A stretch of 64,000 bases of DNA from Legionella donaldsonii (GTDB lineage Bacteria > Pseudomonadota > Gammaproteobacteria > Legionellales > Legionellaceae), in the NCBI RefSeq assembly GCF_900452385.1, contig NZ_UGOA01000001.1:2365501-2429500 (forward strand), read 5' to 3'. The position numbers were made by a program, and so were the translations under genes. A model generated the notes under the pieces. The model had not been told where the DNA came from, did not search any database, and saw nothing but the letters and a program-made list of their open reading frames with translations. Shown one piece after another: positions 47,641 through 57,424 of this stretch (within the stretch, counting starts at the first letter, position 1; every line of letters begins with the position of its first letter).

Positions 47641-47817
47641 TTAAAGGAACGTTAATTGTGAGCGCTGACGAGGTACACGATTCTTTGAGAACTGATAAAA
47701 AACAGTCGCCATAGCGAACAAAGGGAAGCAATCCCGTTCATCTCCAATGAGCATCGTTCTGGATTACTTCGACAGGGCTCGCAACGACGAAATACATAGC
47801 CCCCGGAACACTTACCG
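47641..47817. other. Non-coding intergenic with REP-like sequence
   Basis: These 177 bp between convergent genes contain GGATTACTTCGACAGGGCTC followed by GCAACGACG, typical of REP-like sequences found in many gammaproteobacteria. The minus-strand frame across it reads like a translated repeat (GYVFRRCEPCRSNPERC) and is not a gene. Confidence 0.45.
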
Positions 47818-48774
47818 TTAATTAATTGCTTCTGCCCCAGGTTGCTGCTGACCAATTTTATCTTTACTTATTGTACAAAACCCGGGCATCATACCATCCG
47901 TCAACCCAGCAATCAGTTGATGTTGGTTATCATTCTCGGCTAATGCATTCTGCAAGGATAAACGCACTTTCGGTGAAGCAATACGAATATGCCAGACGCC
48001 CTCTTTCTCTTCTTGCAAAGTCACAAATTGTGACATAGACACCGCTTTTCCTTCTATATTTCTCCAGCCCGCTACAGCTCCTCTTAAAGCATCAGGTTCC
48101 TGTAAGTTCACTGAATAAAAACCACTACCATCATTGAATTGGCATAAAATTCCAATGAAGGGATGGAGAGATTCCTGGGGTTTACTAACCCAGATCTGCC
48201 TAAACCAGGCCTTTTGGGCGGTAACAAATTGCTCTTTACTATCCTCACCCGTTTGTAGATGTCCATTCAAACGACCAGTTTGATTAACTAAAAGCTCTAT
48301 TCCAGAACGCAAGTCTTGAATAGTGGGTGTATTTCCTGCCTGCTTTAACATATCAACCTTGAAATTGAATCCTTTTTGGGCCTTTGTTTTTACACCGAAA
48401 ACCCAGCTGTTGTTAATGGGATTAAATTGGAGGAAAGCTCGTCCTACCTGCCAATTACTGACAGCAGGTTGTTCAATAGTTGTGATAGCCTCTTCAAAGA
48501 GCAATACTTTTTGAGTTTGCCCATCAATGAGGGTTGCGATAGCATGGAATTGATTATTATCGCGTTGCATTTGGAAATAATAGTTGTAGCGTTCCCCACT
48601 TTCATTAGTCACCATACCAGAAAATACCCAATCCGCTTGTAGCGCAGTGGAAGAAAGTGCCTGTTTCGTTTCTTCCGGTTTCACTGCTGTCTCGGCTATA
48701 GGTTGTGCGCCAACGTAACTGGTAGCCAATAAGGCAAAACAGGCGAATAACTTGGATAATTGTGTACGTTTCAT
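47818..48774 (-). CDS. Secreted protein, family not recognised
   Basis: This exported protein has about 318 residues. The frame opens at 48801, but the ATG at 48774 comes one base after the lpxK stop (TGA-G-ATG) and gives a good signal peptide (MKRTQLSKLFACFALLATSYVGA). The mature part is beta-rich with tryptophans: WVFSGMVTNESGERYNYYFQMQRD, WQVGRAFLQFNPINNSWVFGV and FIGILCQFNDGSGFYSVNL. This resembles AttH/CrtC lipocalin-like proteins, but I cannot assign it with confidence. Position after msbA-lpxK suggests a role at the envelope, by inference. Confidence 0.6.
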   Translation of the reverse strand: MKRTQLSKLFACFALLATSYVGAQPIAETAVKPEETKQALSSTALQADWVFSGMVTNESGERYNYYFQMQRDNNQFHAIATLIDGQTQKVLLFEEAITTIEQPAVSNWQVGRAFLQFNPINNSWVFGVKTKAQKGFNFKVDMLKQAGNTPTIQDLRSGIELLVNQTGRLNGHLQTGEDSKEQFVTAQKAWFRQIWVSKPQESLHPFIGILCQFNDGSGFYSVNLQEPDALRGAVAGWRNIEGKAVSMSQFVTLQEEKEGVWHIRIASPKVRLSLQNALAENDNQHQLIAGLTDGMMPGFCTISKDKIGQQQPGAEAIN

Positions 48775-48775
48775 C

Positions 48776-49747
48776 TCAAATATGACCTTGTAAGTGTTCA
48801 TGGGACCATAGCGCCTCCCAAAATGAGTCGCTTAATTTAGCTTCTACAGGTAAAAAATACCATGAATCATCGGCAAAAACCTGGCATTTAACGGCGTCTT
48901 TTTCTGTCATTAGTACTGCTTTTTCCGTGAATTGTAGTTCATTTTTCAAAAAATGATGATGATCTGGAAAAGGATATTTTTTAAAAGTAATTCCAAGATT
49001 CTGCAAGGTAGCGAAAAATCGTTGTGGATGCCCAATGGCTGCAACAGCCGCCACAGGAAACTCTAGGGCGCTAATAGGTACATTTCGTCCAGTGGACAAA
49101 TGAGTTAATTCACCTGGTTGCAAAACCATGGAATAAGCGCCTGGCCACTCTCCCCCATTCACTACAATTAAATCACTTTTCTGCAAGCGGTTAACATTTT
49201 CACGCAATGGGCCTGCGGGTAAACAAAAGCCATTTCCTAATCGGCGCAGACCATCAATCACAACAATTTCTACCGCCCGCCCCATAGCATAATGTTGCAA
49301 GCCATCGTCACTAATGATGATTTGACTCTGATACTTATCTAACAGATATTGAACTGCCTTTACTCTCTTCGGAGCAATGACTACCGGACAACCCGTTTTC
49401 CTGGCCAGTAATAAAGGTTCATCTCCAACTAAAATTGCCTGATCGCTAGCAGAAACCTCGTGGGGAAATTGAGTAATCGTAGCGCCATAACCACGACTAA
49501 CAATACCAACCCGTAATCCTTTTGCCTGAAACGCCTTTGCCAAGGCAATTACCAGAGGTGTTTTTCCCACTCCCCCTACTGTCAAATTACCAACGATAAT
49601 AATAGGAACAGAAAATTGTTGTTGCCAAAAACATTGTAAAAAGATTCGGCGTGTCGCAATAACCAGTTGGTAAAGCAGGGCAAATGGCCATAAAAACCAA
49701 CGAAAAAAATGCTTTTTATACCATAGTTTTTCGATAAATTGTGACAT
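48776..49747 (-). CDS. lpxK: Tetraacyldisaccharide 4'-kinase
   Basis: LpxK phosphorylates the lipid A disaccharide at the 4' position in the inner membrane. The 323-residue protein has an N-terminal membrane helix ([18 protein letters not shown]), Walker A in [21 protein letters not shown], and [40 protein letters not shown], the conserved lipid A-kinase block. The C-terminal half shows MTEKDAVKC. Its ATG overlaps the msbA stop (TAATG), so msbA and lpxK are translationally coupled. Confidence 0.98.
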   Translation of the reverse strand: MSQFIEKLWYKKHFFRWFLWPFALLYQLVIATRRIFLQCFWQQQFSVPIIIVGNLTVGGVGKTPLVIALAKAFQAKGLRVGIVSRGYGATITQFPHEVSASDQAILVGDEPLLLARKTGCPVVIAPKRVKAVQYLLDKYQSQIIISDDGLQHYAMGRAVEIVVIDGLRRLGNGFCLPAGPLRENVNRLQKSDLIVVNGGEWPGAYSMVLQPGELTHLSTGRNVPISALEFPVAAVAAIGHPQRFFATLQNLGITFKKYPFPDHHHFLKNELQFTEKAVLMTEKDAVKCQVFADDSWYFLPVEAKLSDSFWEALWSHEHLQGHI

Positions 49748-51507
49748 TAGCCAATAACTTCTTCTGCACTATCTATACCCAGTTGATACAATTGAGCATA
49801 GTGACCTTCCAAGGCCAATAATTGCTGATGGGAGCCTTGTTCAACTACCCGCCCTTGATTCATCACGATAATTTTATTAGCTCGTTTAATTGTTGACAAT
49901 CGATGCGCAATAACCAATGTAGTCCTTGTTTTCATTACTTGCTCCAGTGCAGATTGAATATAACGCTCTGATTCACTATCTAAGGCCGAAGTTGCTTCAT
50001 CTAGAATTAAAAGTGGGGCATCTTTTAGTATGGCACGCGCTATAGCTAAACGCTGACGTTGCCCGCCTGAGAGAAGAACCCCATTTTCCCCTATTTTGGT
50101 ATCGTAACCGCTGGGTAAACGAACAATAAATTCATGGGCAAAAGCCAGTTTGGCTGCATGAATAATTTGTTCACGGCTCACATCAAAACAACCATAAGCA
50201 ATATTGTTAGCCATGGTATCATTAAACAAAGTTACGTGTTGACTCACTAAAGCAATTTGCTCTCGCAAGCTTGCTAACGTTAACTCTTGAATGCTTTCTC
50301 CATCTAACAAAATCCGACCCTGGCTAAGCTCATAAAAACGCGGAATTAAACTGGCAATCGTTGTTTTACCACTACCGGAATGACCTACCAAAGCGACTGT
50401 TTCACCAGCAGCGACGCTAAAACTGACCTCATGCAGTACCTGCTGGCCTCGACGGTATGCAAAACTAACTTTATCAAACACAAGATCACCGCGCACTTTC
50501 TGGGCTATTTTTTTACCTTGATCAGGCTCAGTAGCCTTATCCAATAAATTAAAAACACTCTCCGCTCCGGCCAATCCGCGTTGAATCGCGGCATTGAGTG
50601 TCGTGAGTGTTTTCATTGGTTTGATAAGCTGGAACATCGCAGCAATAATAGCCAGGAAAGCTCCAGCGGTAATCGTAATGACGGTTGCTAACTTAATAGC
50701 AGCCAGAATGATTAAAGCAATCCCCACAGCAATCACAAATTGTACCCCGGCAACATTCATTACCTTGGTTACAGCTACTTTCATATCATTTTTGCGTGAC
50801 GTTTCTGTCGCTTGATTAAATTTGGTCACTTCGTGGCTCTCGCCGCCAAAAATCCTTACAACCCGATAACCTTCAATCGCTTCCCCAGCAATTTCAGTCA
50901 CCTCTCCCATCGATTTTTGCACTTTGTGGCTAATTCTTCGCACTCGTTTATTAGTGTAACTGACAATGAGCCCCACAAAAGGGACAGTCAGCAGAAACAT
51001 CAATGACAGTTGCCAGCAAATAACCATCATCACTGTTAATAGTCCTATCACTAAACAGGTATTTTGGACAAAGTCAGTCAATGCATCAGCACTGACTTGG
51101 GCTACCTGCTCAACATCGTAGAGGATCTTAGATAATAGTTGTCCTGAAGTAGCTTCATCATAATAGTCAGCAGGCAGACGAATAATATGCGCAAAAACAC
51201 GCTGACGAAGCACTTTGACCACAGAGCGGGCAACCCAGGTCATACAGTAACTGCCAGCAGAACTTACCAAGCCCCGGATTGTAATCCCCAGTAATATGAT
51301 AAGAGGAATTTTCTTAACAAAGGTCATGTCGACATCAATAAAGCCTTTATCCAGAAAAGGCCGCATCATGTACGTAAGGCCAGCATCAATAGCCGAATAC
51401 AAGATATTGGCAAAAATGCCAAGAAGAAGAATAGGCCAAAAAGGCTTAACATAAGACAGTAACCGTCGATAAAGCAGGCCTGTTTTACCAATTGTATTTT
51501 TTTGCAT
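49747..51507 (-). CDS. msbA: Lipid A export ATP-binding/permease MsbA
   Basis: MsbA flips lipid A-core across the inner membrane. The 586-residue ABC half-transporter has six N-terminal helices and one ATPase with Walker [20 protein letters not shown], signature [17 protein letters not shown] and Walker [19 protein letters not shown]. The N-terminal [19 protein letters not shown] is typical. It leads msbA-lpxK-secreted protein. No regulatory signal is seen in the 124-bp upstream gap. Confidence 0.96.
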   Translation of the reverse strand: MQKNTIGKTGLLYRRLLSYVKPFWPILLLGIFANILYSAIDAGLTYMMRPFLDKGFIDVDMTFVKKIPLIILLGITIRGLVSSAGSYCMTWVARSVVKVLRQRVFAHIIRLPADYYDEATSGQLLSKILYDVEQVAQVSADALTDFVQNTCLVIGLLTVMMVICWQLSLMFLLTVPFVGLIVSYTNKRVRRISHKVQKSMGEVTEIAGEAIEGYRVVRIFGGESHEVTKFNQATETSRKNDMKVAVTKVMNVAGVQFVIAVGIALIILAAIKLATVITITAGAFLAIIAAMFQLIKPMKTLTTLNAAIQRGLAGAESVFNLLDKATEPDQGKKIAQKVRGDLVFDKVSFAYRRGQQVLHEVSFSVAAGETVALVGHSGSGKTTIASLIPRFYELSQGRILLDGESIQELTLASLREQIALVSQHVTLFNDTMANNIAYGCFDVSREQIIHAAKLAFAHEFIVRLPSGYDTKIGENGVLLSGGQRQRLAIARAILKDAPLLILDEATSALDSESERYIQSALEQVMKTRTTLVIAHRLSTIKRANKIIVMNQGRVVEQGSHQQLLALEGHYAQLYQLGIDSAEEVIG

Positions 51508-51631
51508 GGGCTAAGCGCTAGGGTTGGCATTCAGGGGGCGAATTGTACCGTAATTAGAGGAAACTGCCAATTTATCGGGTCAAAAAACGACTCAAACAAC
51601 AAGCCGTTTAAAGGTGAACTTATAAGGGTTG

Positions 51632-52624
51632 TTATAAATTTCTCGCCAAGGTGTCAATCAAATCAGGCCCTTTATATATGAGGCCTGTATACACTTGCAA
51701 TAAAGAAGCTCCAGCCTGCAGTTTTTCACGGGCCACCTGGCTATTATCAATACCACCAACACCGATTAAGGTTACTTCATTGCCCACTACCTGCTTTAAT
51801 AAACGCAAACACTGGGTTGAACGCTCAGCAAGGGGTTTACCACTTAATCCGCCTGTTTCATTTCCATGAGCCAACGCACTGACAGTATCCCGTCTACAAG
51901 TAGTATTAGTCGCTATAATGCCAGCTACCTGATATTGGAGGATCACGTCAGCCATTTGTTTTAATGTCTCATCTGATTCATCGGGTGATAATTTAATGAC
52001 TAAAGGAACCAGGCGTTGTTGCTCATCGGCTAAACGTTTTTGCTCTTCACACAATTGGCCAAGCAGTACACGGAAAAATTTATCTTGCTGCAATAAACGC
52101 AAATCCGGCGTGTTAGGTGAAGAAATATTGATAGTGATATAGGACGCGTATTGGTACACCTTCTGTAAACAATAAAGATAATCTTCAACCGCGCTCGTCA
52201 GGGGAGTCTCTTTGTTTTTACCAATATTAATCCCCAAGATACCTTTGTAACGAGCTTTAGCCACATTCGCTATTAAGGCATCAACACCAAGATTGTTAAA
52301 CCCCATGCGATTGATGATGGCTTCAGCCTGCGGCAGGCGAAAAAGACGAGGTTTAGGATTACCTGCCTGCGCACGAGGCGTTACTGTCCCCAATTCGATG
52401 AAGGAAAATCCCAGTTTGCTTAAAGCATCCAAATGCTCACCGTTTTTATCTAATCCTGCCGCTAAACCAACAGCATGAGGAAACTCTAGGCCCATAGCCT
52501 TAATAACTGTTTTTTGCGGCTGTTTAAAGCAGCTTTTCGGTAAATAATGGAGGGTAGAAAGCACCAGCTGGTGCGCTCTCTCAGCATCTAGTTTAAAAAG
52601 CAATGGACGAAGAAGTGAATACAT
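51632..52624 (-). CDS. pyrD: Dihydroorotate dehydrogenase (quinone), class 2
   Basis: PyrD oxidises dihydroorotate to orotate in pyrimidine synthesis and passes electrons to quinone. The 330-residue class 2 enzyme begins with [22 protein letters not shown], an N-terminal membrane-associating helix. The FMN-binding [21 protein letters not shown], the catalytic-Ser segment [17 protein letters not shown] and [19 protein letters not shown] are present. It stands alone between msbA and the (CxG) locus. Confidence 0.98.
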   Translation of the reverse strand: MYSLLRPLLFKLDAERAHQLVLSTLHYLPKSCFKQPQKTVIKAMGLEFPHAVGLAAGLDKNGEHLDALSKLGFSFIELGTVTPRAQAGNPKPRLFRLPQAEAIINRMGFNNLGVDALIANVAKARYKGILGINIGKNKETPLTSAVEDYLYCLQKVYQYASYITINISSPNTPDLRLLQQDKFFRVLLGQLCEEQKRLADEQQRLVPLVIKLSPDESDETLKQMADVILQYQVAGIIATNTTCRRDTVSALAHGNETGGLSGKPLAERSTQCLRLLKQVVGNEVTLIGVGGIDNSQVAREKLQAGASLLQVYTGLIYKGPDLIDTLARNL

Positions 52625-52752
52625 GACAGCTCCAAAAAAAGCAATCTTACAATAGGTTCATAAGGGGAGAAAGCGATTAAATCAGTTTATTTCCAAGATA
52701 ACCATGCCTGTTATTTTGACCCTACTGAGAATTAAGGAATATATCCTAACCA

Positions 52753-53496
52753 CTAAATAACGATTTCATTCTTCGGAGCCGTTTCGGTAGTCAATAACCA
52801 TTGTATCTGCTGGTTAAGATCAATTGTAATTGCCGACCATTCTTCAATCTGCTTATCTTCATAAGCATTCTCTGTGGGAAAAAGTGTTTTGTGTCGGGCA
52901 ACAGCCGCATCTCGTGCTTGATGTAGCCAGGCAATTTGCGGGGAAAACAAATGCAGCATACCCTCTACCCATTGATCGAGAATTTTCCAATAAGGATCAG
53001 CTAAGGTCATTTTGAATTGTTTGATAAAACGCGAGATGTGTTTGGCATCGTACCAAATTTCATATGAAATCCAGCGATTAACCGTAAATAAACGAATAGG
53101 TTGGCCAAAACGATTCATTGCAATAGCAACTAGATGCGTCATAGGATTATCGATATTTTTATCCCAATCTGGCAAATCAGTCGGTTTTATCTGTTTTGGA
53201 ATATGTTTATAGCGTAAAAAACAATGGAAATGGCCGTGTTCATTACTCGCAAGATCTTCGCGATGACAGTGATAAAAATACTGCGCACCAGTATCATGAT
53301 CGATACGATCCCCTTTAGGATAATGATTCATTCGCACATGGCGACGTTTCTTTTCCAACGTGTAGTGGAGAATATTCTTGCCTTTCTTGGTAGTCATTTG
53401 CTGCTGTGCTTCAAGCACTTGCATCGCATAACGCAGATATCGCTCTTTGCTACCGTTTGTCAGAGAAGGCAACTTAAATTCAGCAATTGTTAGCAT
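52753..53496 (-). CDS. Unknown protein next to the (CxG) peptide gene
   Basis: The frame opens at a GTG at 53505; the ATG at 53496, with GGTG upstream, gives MLTIAEFKLPSL and 247 residues. I do not recognise the family with certainty (a DUF6969-like protein is possible). The middle carries clustered potential metal ligands: YFYHCHRED and NEHGHFHCFLRYKH. There is no signal peptide or membrane segment, so it should be cytoplasmic. It follows the (CxG)13 gene on the same strand across a hairpin. Its role could be to act on or with that peptide; this is inference. Confidence 0.65.
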   Translation of the reverse strand: MLTIAEFKLPSLTNGSKERYLRYAMQVLEAQQQMTTKKGKNILHYTLEKKRRHVRMNHYPKGDRIDHDTGAQYFYHCHREDLASNEHGHFHCFLRYKHIPKQIKPTDLPDWDKNIDNPMTHLVAIAMNRFGQPIRLFTVNRWISYEIWYDAKHISRFIKQFKMTLADPYWKILDQWVEGMLHLFSPQIAWLHQARDAAVARHKTLFPTENAYEDKQIEEWSAITIDLNQQIQWLLTTETAPKNEIVI

Positions 53497-53511
53497 AGAA
53501 TACACCGATAA

Positions 53512-53543
53512 TAAAGAGGTAGTAATTTCATACTACCTCTTTA
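53512..53543. terminator. Hairpin between the (CxG) gene and the next gene
   Basis: TAAAGAGGTAGTA (53512-53524) and TACTACCTCTTTA (53531-53543) form a 13-bp perfect stem with a 6-nt loop, starting 13 bases after the (CxG) stop on the minus strand. It may act as a partial terminator giving more peptide than downstream protein, or as an mRNA-stabilising hairpin. Confidence 0.7.
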
Positions 53544-53555
53544 TTTAACAAGCGA

Positions 53556-53786
53556 TTAACTACCAGAGCAACCGCCGCAACCACCGCAACCTTTACAACC
53601 GTTGCAGCCTTTGCAACCGTTACAACCTTTGCAGCCCTTGCAGCCAGTGCAGCCTTTGCAACCTTTACAGCCAGTGCAGGCAATTTGAGAACCAGCAGCT
53701 TGATTGTCTGCAAAAGCAACAGGAACTACAGCAGCAGTTGAAAGTGCAGATAACAGAGCAGCAACAGCTAATGATGACTTTTTCAT
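53556..53786 (-). CDS. Secreted (Cys-x-Gly)13 peptide
   Basis: This is a 76-residue precursor. The start ATG at 53786 has AAGGAAGG 6 nt before it. A clear signal peptide (MKKSSLAVAALLSALSTAAVVPVAFA) precedes DNQAAGSQIA, and then 13 consecutive Cys-x-Gly triplets fill the rest (CTG CKG CKG CTG CKG and so on, ending CSGS). The x residues are mostly Lys, Thr, Asn and Gly. All cysteines share one spacing, which would suit thiolate metal binding or a modified peptide. The frame is kept despite the 9-base low-complexity DNA. Function is unknown; I know no exact characterised family. Confidence 0.8.
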   Translation of the reverse strand: MKKSSLAVAALLSALSTAAVVPVAFADNQAAGSQIACTGCKGCKGCTGCKGCKGCNGCKGCNGCKGCGGCGGCSGS

Positions 53787-54119
53787 AGTGAGCCTTCCTT
53801 GCAAAATTAATAATTAAAACAAATTTAATACTAGCAAAACATTCTTACATCTTTTTACTAAATTAATAAAGACGTTATCTAAAATAATTTCTCACCTCCT
53901 GATTGATAGGTATCAACATGTTTTACAAAATATCAAATCGCTAATGACATTCTCAAATCATAGGGACAAGTTTACTTTTCACCATACAGTCAACAATATA
54001 ATTGGGAGTATAGATGAAGAAACGTTTTTTTTCATAGGTGGTATTTAGATAAATCTGGGGCACAAAACCTTAAACTGAGTCCCAACAAATTCAGGATCTT
54101 AAAGACAATAGGTTTTCAG
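53787..54119. promoter_or_regulatory. Upstream region of the (CxG) gene
   Basis: These 333 bp are AT-rich with no gene. TTGATAGGTATCAA (53903-53916) is a perfect 14-bp palindrome, a candidate operator. On the minus strand TGCTAGTAT near 53831-53839 looks like an extended -10 for the peptide gene. AGGAGGTGAG at 53890-53899 (minus strand) is a perfect Shine-Dalgarno with no ORF behind it. Confidence 0.45.
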
Positions 54120-54803
54120 CTAAAGCTGGCATTGTTGTGCCCAGACTCGCAGCATCGCGTTCCCGCCGGGTTGCAAATGATAAGCGACTTCTCGCACCTC
54201 TACCCCTAAATTATCCTGTTGTAAGCCGAGAAGGACAGGTCCTAAAAAGGGAGATGGGTGGCCGTAACGATCAATCAGAGGAAAAATTCTCACCTCTTTG
54301 GCTACACGTGCCAGTTCTTTTATCACTTGCAGGTGAAAATCCACATCTTGATCATCAAGATCAGCAAATAAATAATGAGAACTTAAAGCAAATTCAAAGG
54401 AAAAATCAGCAAATGGCAAGGCATAATTCCCTATTCCTATATAACGCTTAGCCATCTTACCTTTTTCATAATCACCAAAAAACTGAGCCATTCCTTCGCG
54501 CCTTTTTGCAAATAAGGCCTCAGGATTACCATAGCGACTAAAATCAAATTTCTCTTGATCCCTTACCACTCTACTGACCATATCAGCAAAAATTAAAGTA
54601 ACTTTGCTGTATAAAGTATCCTTATCCAAATTAAACAGTGGATCACAACTCACTATTTGCTGTGTATGGGCAGTTAATTCCGCGTTCACTGCACTTGGAC
54701 CACAACCATATTCCAACAGGCGAGTTTCCATATCTGCTTTTGATAAATCAAACATTTCCTGGTATTCATCAGCATGATGGCCCCACAGCACAAGTTTACG
54801 CAT
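54120..54803 (-). CDS. SAM-dependent methyltransferase
   Basis: The frame opens at 54854, but AAGGAAGGGG precedes ATGs at 54809 and 54803; I take 54803 (MRKLVLWGHHADEYQEMFDLS, 227 residues) because the purine tract is then at normal distance. LLEYGCGPSAVNAEL is SAM motif I, followed by IVSCDPLF. The rest (ALPFADFSFEFALSSHYLF) fits a class I methyltransferase. Substrate is unknown. It lies upstream of the (CxG) peptide gene on the same strand, 333 bp away; a link with the peptide is possible but not shown. Confidence 0.75.
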   Translation of the reverse strand: MRKLVLWGHHADEYQEMFDLSKADMETRLLEYGCGPSAVNAELTAHTQQIVSCDPLFNLDKDTLYSKVTLIFADMVSRVVRDQEKFDFSRYGNPEALFAKRREGMAQFFGDYEKGKMAKRYIGIGNYALPFADFSFEFALSSHYLFADLDDQDVDFHLQVIKELARVAKEVRIFPLIDRYGHPSPFLGPVLLGLQQDNLGVEVREVAYHLQPGGNAMLRVWAQQCQL

Positions 54804-54909
54804 ATACATCCCCTTCCTTTGTCGATTACCTATTTCAAAACAGGTGCTCTTCATTCACTTGGCACAGTCCAAGACAAACGCTTGCAACAAGTTCTCATTT
54901 AAATTGATG

Positions 54910-54937
54910 TTGCAACTTGAATTTGATTGGGTATAGT
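54910..54937 (+). promoter_or_regulatory. Candidate promoter of the liu operon
   Basis: TTGCAA (54910-54915), 16-bp spacer and TATAGT (54932-54937) lie 35 bp upstream of the ivd ATG. GATTGGGTATAGTCT around the -10 is identical to the sequence upstream of the MFS gene at 42.37 kb. Confidence 0.5.
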
Positions 54938-54971
54938 CTAGCCTATTTGCTTCAGTAACAGGAAGTCATCT

Positions 54972-56132
54972 ATGCACGTCGGTATACAACATCAACTTGG
55001 CGAAACCTATGATCTTTTGCGAGATAGTGTTTATCAATTCGCCCAAAAAGAAATCGCTCCTCTGGCAGCTCAGATCGATGCAGATAATACTTTCCCCAAT
55101 CATCTATGGCAAAAATTGGGCGAAATGGGTTTATTGGGCATCACGGTTAGTGAAGAATATGGCGGGGCGAACATGGGTTATCTTGCGCATGCCATTGCGA
55201 TGGAGGAAATTTCCCGCGCATCAGCCTCTGTTGGCCTAAGTTATGGGGCTCATTCCAATTTATGTGTGAACCAAATTTACCTCAATGGCACAACGGAGCA
55301 AAAGCACCGTTATTTGCCTAAACTAATAAGTGGAGAATATATTGGCGCATTGGCAATGAGTGAGTCAAATGCTGGCTCCGATGTTGTCAGCATGCAACTT
55401 CAAGCGCAGGCTGCGGGCGACAAATTCATTCTCAATGGTACCAAGATGTGGATCACGAATGGTCCAGATGCAGATGTTTTGGTTGTTTATGCAAAAACCG
55501 ATAAACAAGCAGCAAGCAAAGGCATCACCGCGTTTATCATTGAGAAAGGATTTAACGGTTTTCGGACGGCACAGAAACTTGATAAACTCGGTATGCGCGG
55601 TTCAAATACCTGCGAATTAGTATTTGACAATTGTGAAGTACCTGCGAAAAACGTGTTAGGAGAAGTGAATAAAGGCGTAAGAGTATTAATGAGCGGTCTT
55701 GATTATGAACGCACGGTATTAGCAGCAGGTCCTGTTGGAATCATGCAAGCCTGTCTGGATGTGGTCTTACCTTATATTCATGAACGCAAGCAATTTGAAC
55801 AAGCCATTGGCGAATTCCAATTTATTCAAGGTAAGTTAGCGGACATGTATACGGAATTAAGCGCGTCACGGGCTTATCTGTACACCGTAGCTCGGGCCTG
55901 TGATCAGGGCATGGTTAGCCGTAAAGACGCAGCAGGCGTTATTTTATATACAGCCGAAAGAGCCACACAAATGGCTCTGCAGGCCATTCAAACTTTAGGT
56001 GGGAATGGTTATATTAATGAGTACCCTACTGGGCGCTTGCTGCGTGATGCAAAACTCTACGAGATCGGTGCTGGTACCTCTGAAATCAGGCGGATGTTGA
56101 TTGGACGCGAACTATTTAACGAAACTGCATAA
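54972..56132 (+). CDS. liuA: Isovaleryl-CoA dehydrogenase
   Basis: This FAD flavoenzyme oxidises isovaleryl-CoA to 3-methylcrotonyl-CoA, the first committed step of leucine catabolism after the branched-chain keto-acid complex. The 386-residue acyl-CoA dehydrogenase has [41 protein letters not shown], and the distinctive [15 protein letters not shown], in which the Glu matches the catalytic base position of isovaleryl-CoA dehydrogenase. [28 protein letters not shown] closes the protein. It opens the liu cluster, with AGGAAG before the ATG. Confidence 0.96.
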   Translation: MHVGIQHQLGETYDLLRDSVYQFAQKEIAPLAAQIDADNTFPNHLWQKLGEMGLLGITVSEEYGGANMGYLAHAIAMEEISRASASVGLSYGAHSNLCVNQIYLNGTTEQKHRYLPKLISGEYIGALAMSESNAGSDVVSMQLQAQAAGDKFILNGTKMWITNGPDADVLVVYAKTDKQAASKGITAFIIEKGFNGFRTAQKLDKLGMRGSNTCELVFDNCEVPAKNVLGEVNKGVRVLMSGLDYERTVLAAGPVGIMQACLDVVLPYIHERKQFEQAIGEFQFIQGKLADMYTELSASRAYLYTVARACDQGMVSRKDAAGVILYTAERATQMALQAIQTLGGNGYINEYPTGRLLRDAKLYEIGAGTSEIRRMLIGRELFNETA

Positions 56133-56143
56133 GGAAAATGAAT

Positions 56144-57328
56144 ATGGAACCAAATGATATTGTTATTGTTGCAGCCAAAAGAACACCAATGGGTAATATG
56201 CTTGGTAGCTTATCCGCTTTATCAGCACCCGAGTTAGGCGCGGTAGCCCATCAAGCGGTTATCGAACAAGCTGGCCTTTCCCCTGCAGACATTGATGAAG
56301 TGATCACTGGTTGTGTATTGCAAGCAGGCATAGGTCAAGCGCCAGGAAGACAAGCAGCAATCAAAGCCGGCATTCCCAATTCAGCTGGTGCGACTACGAT
56401 CAATAAAATGTGTGGTTCAGGGATGAAAGCCGTCATGTTAGCCCATGATTTATTGAAAGTTGGTTCGGCAAACATCGTTCTTGCCAGCGGTATGGAAAGC
56501 ATGAGTAACGCGCCCTATTTACTGAGTAAGGCACGAGCAGGTTATCGTTTGGGTCATGGTGAACTAAAAGATCATATGTTTCTTGACGGCCTTGAAGATG
56601 CATACGAGCGCGGCCAATTAATGGGCTGTTTTGCTGAAGCAACAGCAACCCATTTTCAATTTACCCGCCAGCAACAAGATGACTATGCTATTCGCTCTTT
56701 GACTCGGGCACTGCAAGCGCAACAAGATAATTCTTTCGCTGAAGAAATAGCGCCCGTCACTATTGCCGGACGTAAAGGTGATATCGTTGTTTCTCTGGAT
56801 GAAGGCCCAGACGCCAGTAAACTGGCTAAAATTCCGCAACTCCGCCCTGCTTTCAAGACTGATGGTACTGTAACTGCCGCGAATTCTTCCTCAATCTCAG
56901 ATGGTGCAGCCAGCCTGATTTTAATGACTGCAGCTAATGCAAAAAAACGTGGTTTAACGCCGTTGGCTCGAATTATCGCTCATGCAACCCATGCACAGGC
57001 ACCACAATGGTTTACTACCGCTCCTGTTGACGCAATTCGCAAAGTATTAAACAGAGCTGGTTGGCATCAAAGTGAGGTTGATCTTTTTGAGATTAATGAA
57101 GCGTTTGCTGTAGTCGCTATGGCAGCAATTACACAACTTGAACTCAATGATGAAAAAGTCAATGTTCATGGTGGAGCCTGTGCCCTCGGCCATCCTATTG
57201 GAGCATCGGGTGCACGCATTATTGTTACCTTAATGCATGCTCTAAAACAACAACGCAAAGCACGTGGTGTAGCGGCCTTATGTATCGGTGGTGGTGAAGC
57301 AACTGCTGTTGCTATTGAAATGGTGTAA
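56144..57328 (+). CDS. Acetyl-CoA acetyltransferase (thiolase)
   Basis: This biosynthetic-type thiolase condenses or cleaves acetoacetyl-CoA. The frame opens at an ATG at 56138 only two bases after AGGA; the ATG at 56144 is better spaced (394 residues, MEPNDIVIVAAKRTPMG). The acyl-accepting Cys is in NKMCGSGMKAVMLAHD, and GGACALGHPIGASGARI and ALCIGGGEATAVAIE carry the active-site His and second Cys. Placed directly after liuA, it can process acetoacetate-derived acetoacetyl-CoA from the end of the pathway. Confidence 0.95.
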   Translation: MEPNDIVIVAAKRTPMGNMLGSLSALSAPELGAVAHQAVIEQAGLSPADIDEVITGCVLQAGIGQAPGRQAAIKAGIPNSAGATTINKMCGSGMKAVMLAHDLLKVGSANIVLASGMESMSNAPYLLSKARAGYRLGHGELKDHMFLDGLEDAYERGQLMGCFAEATATHFQFTRQQQDDYAIRSLTRALQAQQDNSFAEEIAPVTIAGRKGDIVVSLDEGPDASKLAKIPQLRPAFKTDGTVTAANSSSISDGAASLILMTAANAKKRGLTPLARIIAHATHAQAPQWFTTAPVDAIRKVLNRAGWHQSEVDLFEINEAFAVVAMAAITQLELNDEKVNVHGGACALGHPIGASGARIIVTLMHALKQQRKARGVAALCIGGGEATAVAIEMV

Positions 57329-57374
57329 CCCCCAGGTATTATGAATTTACTTGGGTCTAGTAGAAATAAAGTCC

Positions 57375-57403
57375 GCATCACTCTTCAGTCCGCAGAGTGA
57401 TGC
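57375..57403 (+). terminator. Hairpin between the thiolase and small membrane-protein genes
   Basis: GCATCACTCT (57375-57384) and AGAGTGATGC (57394-57403) are perfect 10-bp complements with a 9-nt loop. No T-run follows. It may cause partial termination or mRNA processing within the liu operon. Confidence 0.5.
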
Positions 57404-57424
57404 ACTAACTGCTTAAGGATGTAC

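Noticed and set aside
47652-47855. 67-codon minus-strand ORF
   Set aside because: It runs over REP-like non-coding DNA and the end of the neighbouring gene; its translation (Cys/Arg/Ser-rich) looks like a read-through of a repeat and it lacks a ribosome site.
53528-53719. Ala/Val/Lys-rich minus-strand ORF
   Set aside because: It is a shifted frame of the (CxG) repeat and lacks a signal peptide and ribosome site of its own.
42369-54939. Identical GATTGGGTATAGTCT upstream of two unrelated genes (about 42369 and 54925)
   Set aside because: One or a few shared 15-mers are expected by chance in 64 kb of AT-rich DNA; I kept the two promoter calls but do not claim a shared regulator.
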